A DNA stretch of 64,000 bases from Candidatus Moraniibacteriota bacterium (GCA_030645735.1 JAUSNP010000003.1:62001-126000), one strand, 5' to 3'; counted from the first letter of the stretch, positions 41,997 to 51,241 are shown. Program-made: numbers and translations. The notes: generated by a model not told the origin, from the sequence alone.

Positions 41997-43373
41997 TTAG
42001 CTAACGGCGTACAATTGTTCCTTAATTAGGTTGATTTCGGAAATAAGCTTTTCATTGTATTCAAGTTCTTTAGAAATTTTGTCATGAGCATGGATGGCAG
42101 TGGTGTGATCGCGCCCACCCAACTTCTCGCCGATACCAGGGTAGGAATATTGCAATTCACTGCGCATAAGATACATGGCGATTTGTCTGGGCTTAGCCAC
42201 CTCTTTCTTGCGATTTTTTATAATCAAATCAGCCGAGTTAATATCATAAAAAGAAGAAACAATATCAATGATGTGTTTGTGGGTGATACCTTTCTTTTTC
42301 CCACTAGCAATTAGCTCGGAAAGTAGGGTTTTAACATATTCCAAGGAGAGTTCGCGATTACTTAATTGCGCAGAAACAGAAACACGGTTAAGGGCGCCTT
42401 CAAGCTCGCGAATATTATTGGTGATGTTTTGGGCAATAAAACTCAAAGCCTCGATGGAAATGGCTAGGTTTTCGTCGGTCGCTTTTTTGCTTAAAATAGC
42501 CATTCTTGTCTCAAAATCAGCCTTAGAAACATCAGCAATCATACCACCCTCAAAGCGGGAGCGCAGGCGCTCTTCAAGGGTTGGAATAGCTTTTGGCGCT
42601 CTGTCACTGCTGAGTACAATTTGTCGATTCAGTTGATAGAGATAGTTAAAGATATGAAAAAACTCTTCCTGCGTCTTTTCTTTGCCAGAAAGAAATTGAA
42701 CATCGTCAATAATTAAAAGGTCAATTTTTTGGTAATGTTCTTTGAATTCATTGATTTTTTGGGTGCGAATCGAGTCAATAAGCTCATTAGTAAAGCGCTC
42801 TGAAGTGATATACTTCACTTTTCTGGTTGGATCGTGCTTGAGGATTTCATTGCCAATAGATTGTAAAAGATGGGTTTTGCCCAAGCCCACCCCGCCATAA
42901 ATGAAAAGTGGGTTATAGATCCGGCCAAGGTTTTGTGACACGGCATAACAAGCGGCGCGTGCCAACTCATTGCTCCCGCCAATAATAAAATTCTCGAAGG
43001 TATATTTGGGGTTTAGATTGTTTTCTTGGCTTATTTGAAAGGTTCTTTCAATAAATGGCTTGACGGGAACATGTTTTTTAGGAGGAATGATGGCGTCAAT
43101 AGATTGTTCATTTTTATTGCCGTCCTGGCCAGTTTCTATGGCGCAGGCGACCTCTTTGATGTCACTTTGAATGTTTCGTAGCGCGCGTAAGATGTAAATA
43201 TTGTATTTATTTTCCAACCATTCTTTAGCAAAACCATTTGGCACGCCGATAACCACCTTGCCATCAGTATTCGACTGAATTGAGGTATTTTTGAACCATG
43301 TGATGAAATTAGCTTTCGAGATTGAAAGCTCTATTTCCCCAAGTGCCGCTCGCCAAAGCTCTTCATTAGTCAT
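41997..43373 (-). CDS. dnaA: Chromosomal replication initiator DnaA
   Basis: 458 residues from the ATG at 43373 (MTNEELWRAALGEIELSI is the usual start; a TTG at 43385 adds four residues). N-terminal DnaB-interaction domain, then AAA+ domain with Walker A GGVGLGKTHLL, Walker B LLIIDDVQFLSGKEKTQEEF and sensor RLRSRFEGG, and a C-terminal DNA-binding helix-turn-helix with LGGRDHTTAIHA. It melts the origin and loads the helicase. The linker domain II is short. No Shine-Dalgarno sequence. Confidence 0.98.
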   Translation of the reverse strand: MTNEELWRAALGEIELSISKANFITWFKNTSIQSNTDGKVVIGVPNGFAKEWLENKYNIYILRALRNIQSDIKEVACAIETGQDGNKNEQSIDAIIPPKKHVPVKPFIERTFQISQENNLNPKYTFENFIIGGSNELARAACYAVSQNLGRIYNPLFIYGGVGLGKTHLLQSIGNEILKHDPTRKVKYITSERFTNELIDSIRTQKINEFKEHYQKIDLLIIDDVQFLSGKEKTQEEFFHIFNYLYQLNRQIVLSSDRAPKAIPTLEERLRSRFEGGMIADVSKADFETRMAILSKKATDENLAISIEALSFIAQNITNNIRELEGALNRVSVSAQLSNRELSLEYVKTLLSELIASGKKKGITHKHIIDIVSSFYDINSADLIIKNRKKEVAKPRQIAMYLMRSELQYSYPGIGEKLGGRDHTTAIHAHDKISKELEYNEKLISEINLIKEQLYAVS

Positions 43374-43472
43374 AATTGGAAGCAAAATTAAGTATAAGAT
43401 GTTTGTAAAATAAAGTATATCACGCAGAAAATCGAATGTCTAAGAAAAACGGGGATAAAGGTGTTGGTAACC

Positions 43473-43605
43473 TGTGGCTAACTTAATAAAAACCCCATAT
43501 CTAATGTATATTATGAAACTAAAAATAATGCAAGTCCCTAAGTACAAGCGTAGAGACGCGATTAATCACGTCTCTACGCACAAACATTGACTTTAGTGTG
43601 GATAA
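43473..43605. other. Candidate oriC between dnaA and rpmH
   Basis: The divergent dnaA/rpmH gap (43374-43658) has a perfect DnaA box, the complement of TTATCCACA (43597-43605), and a near match, the complement of TTAGCCACA (43473-43481), with A/T-rich stretches around. This gap is the classic origin position. Few boxes are seen, so the assignment is provisional. Confidence 0.5.
43548..43579. repeat. GTAGAGACG palindrome, intergenic copy
   Basis: Perfect 11-bp arms GCGTAGAGACG/CGTCTCTACGC (43548-43558 with 43569-43579). The same word builds the palindrome inside the O-antigen ligase gene at 50560-50588. Confidence 0.85.
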
Positions 43606-43658
43606 TTGGTAAACTCCTAAGTAGCAAATAAAGGATAATTTATAAATCATATAATACT

Positions 43659-43796
43659 ATGAGCCAGACATATCAACCATCAAGCACTCGACGAAAAAAC
43701 AGACACGGTTTTCGTAAGAGAAACGAAACTGCCACAGGGCAAGCTGTGCTTAAAAGACGCCGAACAAAGGGCAGAAAGCGACTAACTACGGTTTAA
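43659..43796 (+). CDS. rpmH: Ribosomal protein L34
   Basis: 45 residues, very basic, with the family core THRRKNRHGFRKR-like (here STRRKNRHGFRKRN) and RRRTKGRKRL at the end. Start ATG 43659, stop TAA 43794-43796. A TATAAT (43650-43655) lies immediately before the ATG; there is no Shine-Dalgarno sequence. First gene of the conserved rpmH-rnpA-yidC-jag operon next to dnaA. Confidence 0.96.
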   Translation: MSQTYQPSSTRRKNRHGFRKRNETATGQAVLKRRRTKGRKRLTTV

Positions 43797-43815
43797 TTGG
43801 CCTAAGTTTTTAGTC

Positions 43816-44178
43816 ATGTTACCCTTTAAGAATCGTCTAACCAGAAAAAAGGATCACGAACAAGTTCAAAAACTTGGTAATTTTGTGTCTCTGGATAATA
43901 TTGCTATCAAGTTTATGCCCAATGATTTGCGCGATGTTCGCGTGGGCATTGTGGTGGGCTTGAAATATTCTAAAAAGGCGGTTGAGAGAAACCTAGTCAA
44001 AAGAATGATTCGAGAAATTGTCCAAGCTGAATTGAAAAATATGGAAAAGGGCGTGGATATCGTGATTATGGCGAGAAAGCGCGAAGAAGAAAAAACTCGT
44101 AACATCAATTTCAAGAAAAATATCCAAGAAGCGTTGACTCGCGGACAATTATTAATAAAAACCAAAGAAAAGGCTTAA
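43816..44178 (+). CDS. rnpA: Ribonuclease P protein component
   Basis: 120 residues. Basic RNA-binding protein that helps the RNase P RNA bind precursor tRNA. Recognised by the start LPFKNRLTRKKDHEQV and the signature AVERNLVKRMIREIV (RNxxKRxxRE). It lies 19 bases after rpmH. The RNase P RNA gene is not in the window. Confidence 0.96.
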   Translation: MLPFKNRLTRKKDHEQVQKLGNFVSLDNIAIKFMPNDLRDVRVGIVVGLKYSKKAVERNLVKRMIREIVQAELKNMEKGVDIVIMARKREEEKTRNINFKKNIQEALTRGQLLIKTKEKA

Positions 44179-44204
44179 ACAAAGCTTTGTAATAAAACAA
44201 AAAA

Positions 44205-44969
44205 ATGGGAAATTTATTCGATATTGCTATTTATAATCCAATTTATAACCTACTGATTTTTATCTATAATATCGTGCCTGATTTTGGAGTTGCAATCATT
44301 TTGGTTACTGTTTTTATAAAATTCCTATTGATTCCCCTTAGCAAAAAGCAAATTGAGTCACAGAAAAAAATGCAGGAATTGCAACCAAAAATCAAGGAAA
44401 TTCAAGCTAAATATAAAACTGACAAAGAAAAACAAAGTCGCGCGATGATGGAGCTGTACAAAGAAAGCAAATCCAATCCATTTTCCGGTTGTTTGCCAAT
44501 GATAGTGCAGCTGGTGTTTCTAATCGCGATTTATCGCGTGTTATTTAATATTTCACAGGCTGGACTCGTTGTTAATAATGCTGATCTATATGCATTTATT
44601 CAAAATCCGGGGCAAATTAATAAGATATTTTTAGGGATGGTGGATCTTTCCTCTGCGATTAACTTTTCCAGCCTAACCTTGAGCAGCTTGCCACACATTA
44701 TTCTAGTGATTTTGGCAGCTGGAGCGCAATTTGTGCAAACTAAAATGATGATGGCCAAGCAAGCAGTCAAACCCAGCAAGGCAGATGAAGCAGACTTTGC
44801 TCAAATAATGTCTAAACAAATGTTATTTCTTGGGCCGATCATGACACTGTTTATTGGAATCAAGTTTCCGGCCGGACTCGCGTTGTATTGGTTGGTTTCA
44901 ACAGCGTTTATGATTATCCAACAGAAATACATGGAGAAAAAAGAGATGGCAGTTGTGGTTGCTAAATAG
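44205..44969 (+). CDS. yidC: Membrane protein insertase YidC
   Basis: 254 residues, the short Gram-positive type without the large periplasmic domain, and without a lipobox. About five membrane segments. Conserved regions include ILVTVFIKFLLIPLSKKQIESQKKM, NPFSGCLPMIVQLVFLIAIYRVL and FPAGLALYWLVSTAFMIIQQ-like near the end. It inserts and folds inner membrane proteins with or without SecYEG. Confidence 0.95.
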   Translation: MGNLFDIAIYNPIYNLLIFIYNIVPDFGVAIILVTVFIKFLLIPLSKKQIESQKKMQELQPKIKEIQAKYKTDKEKQSRAMMELYKESKSNPFSGCLPMIVQLVFLIAIYRVLFNISQAGLVVNNADLYAFIQNPGQINKIFLGMVDLSSAINFSSLTLSSLPHIILVILAAGAQFVQTKMMMAKQAVKPSKADEADFAQIMSKQMLFLGPIMTLFIGIKFPAGLALYWLVSTAFMIIQQKYMEKKEMAVVVAK

Positions 44970-45000
44970 ACCCTAAGATTAATCGCTAATTTTAAATACT

Positions 45001-45501
45001 ATGGAGAATCAACAAGAACGAAGCTTAGAGGAGGTGGTGCGTGAAGTCGTGGAAGGCTTATTGCAAAAAATGGGATTTGCTTGTGAAATTGAAGTTGCTC
45101 GAGAAAAAGAGGAAGAAAAAGATGGTGAAACTAAAGAAGTGGTTGTGTGTAACATTAAAACTGAAGAATCAAACTTTTTGATTGGTCAATATGGCGTGAA
45201 CTTGCAGTCCTTGCAACACATTGCGCGAGTTTTGGTGCGCAAGTGTATAGATGATCGAGCCAACTTCATTTTAGATGTAAACCACTACCGCAAAGAAAAG
45301 AACATTTCTATTGTAACGCTAGCTAAAAATGTGGCTGAGCAGGCCTTGAATGAAAAAAGAGCGATTGTGCTTCGCCCAATGTCACCGTATGAAAGAAGAC
45401 TGGTACACATGGAGCTTTCAAAAAATTCAGCGGTTGTCACAGAAAGCATTGGTGAGGGCGAAGACCGCAAAGTTGTGGTCAAGCCTGCAGAAACAATATA
45501 A
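45001..45501 (+). CDS. jag: KhpB/Jag-family RNA-binding protein
   Basis: 166 residues. KH domain with the GxxG loop IGQYG (residues ~60-64) and a C-terminal R3H domain (~110-160, IVLRPMSPYERRLVHMEL). The N-terminal Jag domain of the full-length protein is missing, replaced by an acidic stretch. Family members bind RNA and affect cell elongation. Last gene of the rpmH operon. Confidence 0.92.
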   Translation: MENQQERSLEEVVREVVEGLLQKMGFACEIEVAREKEEEKDGETKEVVVCNIKTEESNFLIGQYGVNLQSLQHIARVLVRKCIDDRANFILDVNHYRKEKNISIVTLAKNVAEQALNEKRAIVLRPMSPYERRLVHMELSKNSAVVTESIGEGEDRKVVVKPAETI

Positions 45502-45543
45502 ACTAATTTTGTAGTTTTTAATTTTGTAAGTTTCTAAGTTTTT

Positions 45544-45571
45544 TAGAAATTAGAAATTAGAAATTAGAAAT
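45544..45571. repeat. Four tandem copies of TAGAAAT
   Basis: A perfect 7-base tandem repeat just before the flippase gene. Copy number could vary and so alter spacing between jag and the flippase. Confidence 0.85.
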
Positions 45572-45579
45572 TTTAAAAC

Positions 45580-47022
45580 ATGGTTATTGCTCGAAAAATA
45601 GCCTACAATGTTGTTGTCAGCACTGTTTCTAAGGTGTTTTCGACAATTCTTGCGCTGGTATCAATCGGTTTTATTACGCGGTATCTTGGCAAGGAAGGTT
45701 TTGGAAATTACGCCACTGTGTTGGCGTTTTTGTCTTTTTTTGCTGCTGTTTCTGATCTGGGTCTATATTACATCACCACTCGGGAGATTTCCCGCGCTGG
45801 CGCTGATGAAGAAAAAATTCTCGGCAACATCTTTTCTATTCGCCTGCTTTCCAGCTTAGCTATCTTTTTGATTTCGCCAATTGTGACACTATTCTTTGCT
45901 TACCCCAAAGAAGTCAACGAAGGCATCATCATTGTAGCTGCTTCTTTTCTATTCTCTTCTAGCTATCAAATTTTAAACGGTGTTTTTCAAAAGAATTTAG
46001 CGATGGACAAGGTGGCGGTGGGCGAGCTCATTGGCAAGATTGTACAGGTGGGGGTGGTTATTGCAGCGGTTAAATTGAATTTGGGATTTGCTTGGATAAT
46101 CTCGTCGCTATTGTTTAATATGGTAGCTAGTTTCTTGATTGTTTTTGTGTGGGCCAAGAAATATGTACGTATCCACCTGCGTTTTGATTTTGACTATTGG
46201 AAAGTTTTTTTGAAAGAGTCTATACCAATGGGTGTGGCCACAATCATCACTTTCGCCTACTTTAAAATGGACACCATCCTTTTGTCAGTCATGAAAACCG
46301 GCGCTGATGTGGGAATTTATAATGCAGCTTACAAAGTTTTAGAAAATATTACTTTTTTTCCAGCTATGATTGCGGGACTAGTTATGCCAATCTTGGCGCA
46401 CAGCATTTTTATTAATCGAGATCGTTTCGAAGAAATAGCTAACAAAACTTTTAAGGTTTTTGTGGTGCTGGTGGTGCCATTGGTAGTGGGAACCTTGTTT
46501 TTGGCAGATGATGTGATTCGGCTCATCGGTGGCGCAGGCTTTGTGGAGTCTGGGCAGGTTTTGCGTATTCTGGTGTTTGCGTTAGCGTTTATTTTCTTTG
46601 GCCAATTTTTCAACACCTTGCTCATCGTGGGCAATTTGCAAAAAAGACTAATGTGGACACTGGGCGTTGCAGCGATAATTAATATTGTCCTGAATTTAAT
46701 TTTTATTCCTAAATTTTCCTATACTGCTGCCGCCTACATTTCCGTGGGCACAGAATTTGTGGTGGTGTTGCTAACAGCATATATGACTGTAAAAAAATTG
46801 AAGTATAGGCCATCCCTGGAAAAAACTCCCGCGATTGTTTTGGCGGGGGCTGTGATGGCAGTTCCACTTTTCGTCTTTAAGGGGTATAATTTCTTTATGC
46901 TAGCTATTGCAAGCTCAATAGTATATTTCGTAGCTCTGTGGCTTTTCAAGGCCATCGAAACTTCCGAAATAACCAGCCTAATTAGTAAAAAAGGCGTGCA
47001 GGAATATGACGAATTACCCTAA
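45580..47022 (+). CDS. Polysaccharide flippase (Wzx/MOP family)
   Basis: 480 residues, about 12-14 membrane segments. Start IAYNVVVSTVSKVFSTILALVSIGFITRYLG and ESIPMGVATIITFAYFKMDTILLS match oligosaccharide flippases. It moves lipid-linked glycan repeat units across the membrane. First of five overlapping genes for a surface glycan; it overlaps the next gene by 17 bases. Confidence 0.92.
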   Translation: MVIARKIAYNVVVSTVSKVFSTILALVSIGFITRYLGKEGFGNYATVLAFLSFFAAVSDLGLYYITTREISRAGADEEKILGNIFSIRLLSSLAIFLISPIVTLFFAYPKEVNEGIIIVAASFLFSSSYQILNGVFQKNLAMDKVAVGELIGKIVQVGVVIAAVKLNLGFAWIISSLLFNMVASFLIVFVWAKKYVRIHLRFDFDYWKVFLKESIPMGVATIITFAYFKMDTILLSVMKTGADVGIYNAAYKVLENITFFPAMIAGLVMPILAHSIFINRDRFEEIANKTFKVFVVLVVPLVVGTLFLADDVIRLIGGAGFVESGQVLRILVFALAFIFFGQFFNTLLIVGNLQKRLMWTLGVAAIINIVLNLIFIPKFSYTAAAYISVGTEFVVVLLTAYMTVKKLKYRPSLEKTPAIVLAGAVMAVPLFVFKGYNFFMLAIASSIVYFVALWLFKAIETSEITSLISKKGVQEYDELP

Positions 47023-47875
47023 AGTTTTTGTAATAATCTTAAATTACAATGGCAAGGATGTTATAAAGAAATGTCTGACCAGTGTTTTTAAATTAGACTA
47101 TCCGAATCTGGAGGTTGTTTTGGTAGACAATAATTCGGCTGACGGTTCTCTAGAGATGGCTAAAGCTGCTTTTTCTAAAATCAATTTTATAAAAAATGAG
47201 GAGAACCTGGGCTTTGGCGCAGGTAATAATATTGGAATTCGCTTCGCTTTGGAGCGCATGGCAGATTTTGTGTTGTTGTTGAACAATGATACGGAAGTTG
47301 ATAAAGATTTTTTAACTAAACTCATAGAAGTGGCGCAAGCGGATGAAAAAATCGGCGTACTTAGCCCAGTTATTTTTGACGGCAATTCAAAGCAAATCTG
47401 GTTTGCAGGCGGTAAAATAGATTGGTTGCGGATGCGAACGAGACACCTACAAAAAGCCCAGACGGAAGATTATTATGATTCAGATTTTATAACCGGCTGC
47501 AGTATGCTGGTGCGGGCGGAAGTTTTCAAACAGATTGGTTTGTTAGACGAAGATTTTTTCTTGTATTGGGAGGATGCCGACTTCAGTGTGCGGGTCAAAA
47601 AAGCTGGTTTTAAAAATGTAGTTGTATCTGGCAGTTGGATTTATCACTTTGAAAAAAGTGAACAGGCCAAGAGCAATAAAATTTATTGGCTGGTTATTTC
47701 GGGCTTGATATTTTTTAAGAAAAACACCCCCTTTTGGTTGAAGCCTTGGATAAAAACATATGTAGCCAGTAGAAAAATTAAGAATTGGCTTGACGTTATG
47801 CTTAAAAAGCAGGAAATGGCTTTGACAGTACAAAAGGCCTACAAAGATTATCAGTCTTATGCAAAACTCAAATAA
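47006..47875 (+). CDS. Family 2 glycosyltransferase
   Basis: 289 residues. GT-A fold: VFVIILNYNGKDVIKKCL, VLVDNNSADGS, ENLGFGAGNNIGI, LLLNNDTEVDKDF (the metal-binding DxD region) and FLYWEDADFSVRVKKAG. Typical of rhamnosyl-type transferases in glycan clusters. A C-terminal extension may touch the membrane. Overlaps both neighbours by 17 bases. Confidence 0.94.
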   Translation: MTNYPKVFVIILNYNGKDVIKKCLTSVFKLDYPNLEVVLVDNNSADGSLEMAKAAFSKINFIKNEENLGFGAGNNIGIRFALERMADFVLLLNNDTEVDKDFLTKLIEVAQADEKIGVLSPVIFDGNSKQIWFAGGKIDWLRMRTRHLQKAQTEDYYDSDFITGCSMLVRAEVFKQIGLLDEDFFLYWEDADFSVRVKKAGFKNVVVSGSWIYHFEKSEQAKSNKIYWLVISGLIFFKKNTPFWLKPWIKTYVASRKIKNWLDVMLKKQEMALTVQKAYKDYQSYAKLK

Positions 47876-48641
47876 GCTATCCATCATCATCGTTAACTAT
47901 CGTAGTGAGAAATATTTAGAAAAATGTTTGTCTTCGATTTATGGCGTGTGGGGAGAGAGCTTGGAGATAATCATTGTTAATAATGATGTAAACGAATCAT
48001 TGGCGAAGATTGCAACGAGCTTTCCAGCCGTAAAAATTATTCAGCAAGGCAGTAACGTTGGTTTTGGAACAGCTCATAATGCTGGATCACGCCTAGCCGG
48101 CGGAAAATATTTGTTATTTCTAAATCCAGACATGGCAGTATTGGACAGTATGGAGAAGATTTTGGATAAATTTGAAGAGGATGACACAGTCGGCATAATT
48201 GGCGCCAGATTGGTGAAGCTAGATGGACAAAATCAAGCTTGGAGCGCTGGTTACGAAGCTAATATCTTGAGCATTATAAAAAATAAAATAAAACTTTCGG
48301 AACGGGAAATGGTTTGGAACAGCGCTCAGACCAAAGAAGTTGATTGGGTCAGTGGTGGCGCGATGTTTATCCGCAAAGAAATTTTTGATAAGGTATCTGG
48401 GTTTGATGAAAACTTTTTTATGTATTTTGAAGACATGGATCTTTGTAAAAGAGTGCGAGCTCTGGGCAAAAAAGTCATTTACTTCCCTAGTGTTCGCATA
48501 GAACACGTAGAAGGCGGTAGCAGAGAAAACAAAAACAAACAAAAAAAGAGCTATTATGCTTCGCAGGATTATTATTTCAGCAAGCATTTTGGGTCAACTC
48601 AGGCAACACTTGTGAAATTATTGAGAAAAATTTTTGTTTAA
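47859..48641 (+). CDS. Family 2 glycosyltransferase
   Basis: 260 residues. IIIVNYRSEKYLEKCL, GSNVGFGTAHNAGSRLAGG, YLLFLNPDMAV and FFMYFEDMDLCKRV show the same subfamily as the gene before it, probably adding a different sugar. It lies 12 bases before the polymerase-like gene. Confidence 0.94.
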   Translation: MQNSNKLSIIIVNYRSEKYLEKCLSSIYGVWGESLEIIIVNNDVNESLAKIATSFPAVKIIQQGSNVGFGTAHNAGSRLAGGKYLLFLNPDMAVLDSMEKILDKFEEDDTVGIIGARLVKLDGQNQAWSAGYEANILSIIKNKIKLSEREMVWNSAQTKEVDWVSGGAMFIRKEIFDKVSGFDENFFMYFEDMDLCKRVRALGKKVIYFPSVRIEHVEGGSRENKNKQKKSYYASQDYYFSKHFGSTQATLVKLLRKIFV

Positions 48642-48653
48642 TAAAAAACGAAC

Positions 48654-49934
48654 ATGTTTAATGTTTTTCTATTGCTAGTCGGTTATTTGCCTTTTCAATT
48701 AGCGCTGAATCCAACGACAGGTATTGATTTGGCGTCTATCCGGGTTTTTATTCTGTTTTTATTTTTTGGGTGGCTGGCGCAAGGACTAAAAAAGAAAAAC
48801 ATCCGATTAAACAATAATCTACAAACCTGGCTCGTGGCGTCTTTTCTGTTTCTGAATTTATTCTCTGCATTGGTAGCGAAAAATTCGGATTGGTCAATGC
48901 GGAAACTGTTGTTTTTGTTTTCCATTTTTCCGATTTATTTCGTAGCCAGTCAATTAATTACGAATAAGGAGCGATTATATAGGGCTGTTAAGACAATAGT
49001 CGCCAGTGCGGCAGTGGTTGCTGGCGTCGGAATTGTGCAATTTTTACTGCAATTTATAATTGGCTGGAAGTCCACCTATACTTTTTGGGCTAAATTTGTA
49101 ATTATGCCCTTTTTGGGGAGTAGCTTCGGTGAAGCAGTCTTGAAAAATCCGAGTTGGTTGGTAAATATTGGTGGCAAAACCTATTTGCGCGCCACTTCGC
49201 TTTTCCCTGATCCACATATGCTAGCTTTTTATTTGGGCTTGGCATTGCCACTCGCCTTTTGGTTTATGCTGCACACAGACAAAAGAAAAAAACTAGCTAT
49301 ATTTGGATGCGGGTTGATTTTATTGGCGGATTTGTTAACCTTTTCTCGTGGCGGGTATGTGGGCATATTTTCTGGTTTGGTTTTTGTGGGGATATTTTTC
49401 TGGAAAAAAACAGAACGGAAATATAAAGTTGTAACAAGCATTGTTTTACTGATGGGCTTATCGATTTTGTTAGTTCCATCGCCAATTTCACAAAGATTTC
49501 TTTCCAGTTTTGATTTGCAAGAAGGCTCAAATCAGGGTCGAATGGCTATGTGGGGAAAAGCCATGGAGGTGACGCTGGAGCACCCGTTGCTAGGCGTGGG
49601 GATTGGCAATTATCCGCTAGAAGTGAATCCCGTGGCAACGTATCGCGATCCAATTTATGCCCACAATACTTATTTAGATGTTGCCGCGGAAACTGGCCTC
49701 ATAAATATGCTTGTGTGGATTGGAATTTTGCTGGTGACGGGGTTGGGTTTTTTGCAAAAATCTAAGCAAGAAAACCTTTTCTTTTTCAGTGCAATTAGTT
49801 TGGTTATTTTTTCGGCGCATTCTTTGGTTGAAACCGCCATCTATTCGCCAGTAGTGCTAACTTTGTTTTTGATTATTTTAAGCCTGTATAATTTTCCCAT
49901 CGTAGAGACGAAACAAAATGAAAAAGTTATTTAA
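48654..49934 (+). CDS. O-antigen ligase/polymerase-like membrane protein
   Basis: 426 residues, about 11-12 membrane segments. The Wzy_C signature appears as FSRGGYVGIFSGL and HPLLGVGIGNYPLEVN, followed by HNTYLDVAAETG, the large extracytoplasmic loop that carries the reactive Arg and His residues. It either polymerises glycan repeats or joins them to an acceptor. Overlaps the next gene by 17 bases; that overlap carries a CGTAGAGACG half-palindrome. Confidence 0.88.
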   Translation: MFNVFLLLVGYLPFQLALNPTTGIDLASIRVFILFLFFGWLAQGLKKKNIRLNNNLQTWLVASFLFLNLFSALVAKNSDWSMRKLLFLFSIFPIYFVASQLITNKERLYRAVKTIVASAAVVAGVGIVQFLLQFIIGWKSTYTFWAKFVIMPFLGSSFGEAVLKNPSWLVNIGGKTYLRATSLFPDPHMLAFYLGLALPLAFWFMLHTDKRKKLAIFGCGLILLADLLTFSRGGYVGIFSGLVFVGIFFWKKTERKYKVVTSIVLLMGLSILLVPSPISQRFLSSFDLQEGSNQGRMAMWGKAMEVTLEHPLLGVGIGNYPLEVNPVATYRDPIYAHNTYLDVAAETGLINMLVWIGILLVTGLGFLQKSKQENLFFFSAISLVIFSAHSLVETAIYSPVVLTLFLIILSLYNFPIVETKQNEKVI

Positions 49935-51093
49935 CCTAGAAAATTTTATATTTATCACTATAATTTTCCTGCCACTGTATCTAGTAAAGGTAGTTATTTT
50001 GGGTGTGCCAAGCAATCTTTTTGAGTTGATAGTAGTGTTTGCGATATTAGCGTTCGCTATGGCATCTGTGGGCTCAAAAATTGAGCTACAAGACTATAAA
50101 AAGTATTTTATACCCATAGTGCTGATAATCTCTGGATTGCTCATTTCAACCATCTACAATGACGCCTACCGCGTCGGATTTGGCATAATAAAGAGCTGGT
50201 TTGTGGTTCCAATCATCTTTGCTTTCGTGGCCGTGAAGACCTTGGGCAAGGCAAAAAAAGAAACTGTCTTGAATGTCATATATCTGTCAGCTCTGGGGGT
50301 GGCGTGTGTTTCTCTGGCCTATTTTTTTCTAGGTTTAGTAACTTTTGATGGTCGCCTACAAGCCTTTTTCAACTCACCGAATTATTTGGCGATGTTTTTG
50401 ACACCAGCGATTGTGATTGGCGTGGCTAAGCTGGCTGAAAATAAAAAATTGTATGGCACTTCCTTACTAATTATGCTTATTTCGCTGTATTTAACATTTT
50501 CATATGCTGCTTGGTTGGCATTATTTAGCTCATTGGTAATTCTATTTTTAAAAAAAGAAGTAGAGACGAGGCACGGCCTCGTCTCTACGAAGATTTCAAA
50601 AAAACTTTTTTGGGTAGCGTTTTTTGGTTTATCGATTATTTTTTTACAGATTGGCTCTGATAAAATGCAAAACCTAACGCATGTAGATAGCAGGTCATCA
50701 TTAGCATCGCGCGCGATGATTTGGCGCTCAGCTGGCAAGATGATTGCGGACAATCCAATTGTCGGCATCGGTCCAGGTAATTTTCAAAACAAATATTTGG
50801 CATATCAACAATATTTCCCACCCTATTTGGAGTGGGCCGTGCCACAGCCACATAATATTTTCTTAGCTTTTTGGTTGCAAGCAGGGATTTTGGGATTAGT
50901 AGGTTTTATATATCTGATGTCTGTGTGGTTTATTGATGTATTTAGAAAAAAAGATGACGTAAGTATTGTTTGCATGGCAATTATGACGGGCATTATAATC
51001 CACGGACTATTTGACACGACATATTTTAAAAATGATTTAGCCGTTATTTTCTGGCTAATCTTTTTCCTTGGTATAAAAAATCGTAATAGCTAA
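49918..51093 (+). CDS. Second O-antigen ligase/polymerase-like membrane protein
   Basis: 391 residues, about 10-11 membrane segments. FNSPNYLAMFLTP, NPIVGIGPGNFQNKY and PQPHNIFLAFWLQAGILG match the same family. A perfect palindrome (50560-50588) encodes about ten residues (EVETRHGLVS) in the cytoplasmic or loop region after residue ~213. Two such enzymes side by side suggest separate polymerase and ligase steps. Confidence 0.87.
   Translation: MKKLFNLENFIFITIIFLPLYLVKVVILGVPSNLFELIVVFAILAFAMASVGSKIELQDYKKYFIPIVLIISGLLISTIYNDAYRVGFGIIKSWFVVPIIFAFVAVKTLGKAKKETVLNVIYLSALGVACVSLAYFFLGLVTFDGRLQAFFNSPNYLAMFLTPAIVIGVAKLAENKKLYGTSLLIMLISLYLTFSYAAWLALFSSLVILFLKKEVETRHGLVSTKISKKLFWVAFFGLSIIFLQIGSDKMQNLTHVDSRSSLASRAMIWRSAGKMIADNPIVGIGPGNFQNKYLAYQQYFPPYLEWAVPQPHNIFLAFWLQAGILGLVGFIYLMSVWFIDVFRKKDDVSIVCMAIMTGIIIHGLFDTTYFKNDLAVIFWLIFFLGIKNRNS
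50560..50588. repeat. GTAGAGACG palindrome inside a coding sequence
   Basis: Perfect 13-bp arms GTAGAGACGAGGC/GCCTCGTCTCTAC with a three-base loop, in frame within the O-antigen-ligase-like gene. Same core as 43548-43579. Confidence 0.9.
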
Positions 51094-51122
51094 TTGACAA
51101 TGGTGCTATTTATAGATATATT
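51094..51122 (+). promoter_or_regulatory. Promoter of the CHAP-protein gene
   Basis: TTGACA (51094-51099), a 17-base spacer and TATATT (51117-51122), directly after the preceding stop codon. The leader contains AGGGAGGTGA before a three-codon open frame (51173-51184, ATG to TAG) and AAGGAG at 51200. Confidence 0.8.
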
Positions 51123-51241
51123 CAAGTTTGCTTCTTAACAATTCAACAATTAAAAAAAGGGAGGTGAAAAGCATGACGAACTAGAAATAGCGAAAAATAA
51201 GGAGTATCAAGTTAATAATCTAAAATCAAGAGGAGAAGGCA

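Noticed and set aside
48654..51093. The two O-antigen-ligase-like genes as one frameshifted gene.
   Set aside because: Each has its own complete set of membrane segments and signature motifs.
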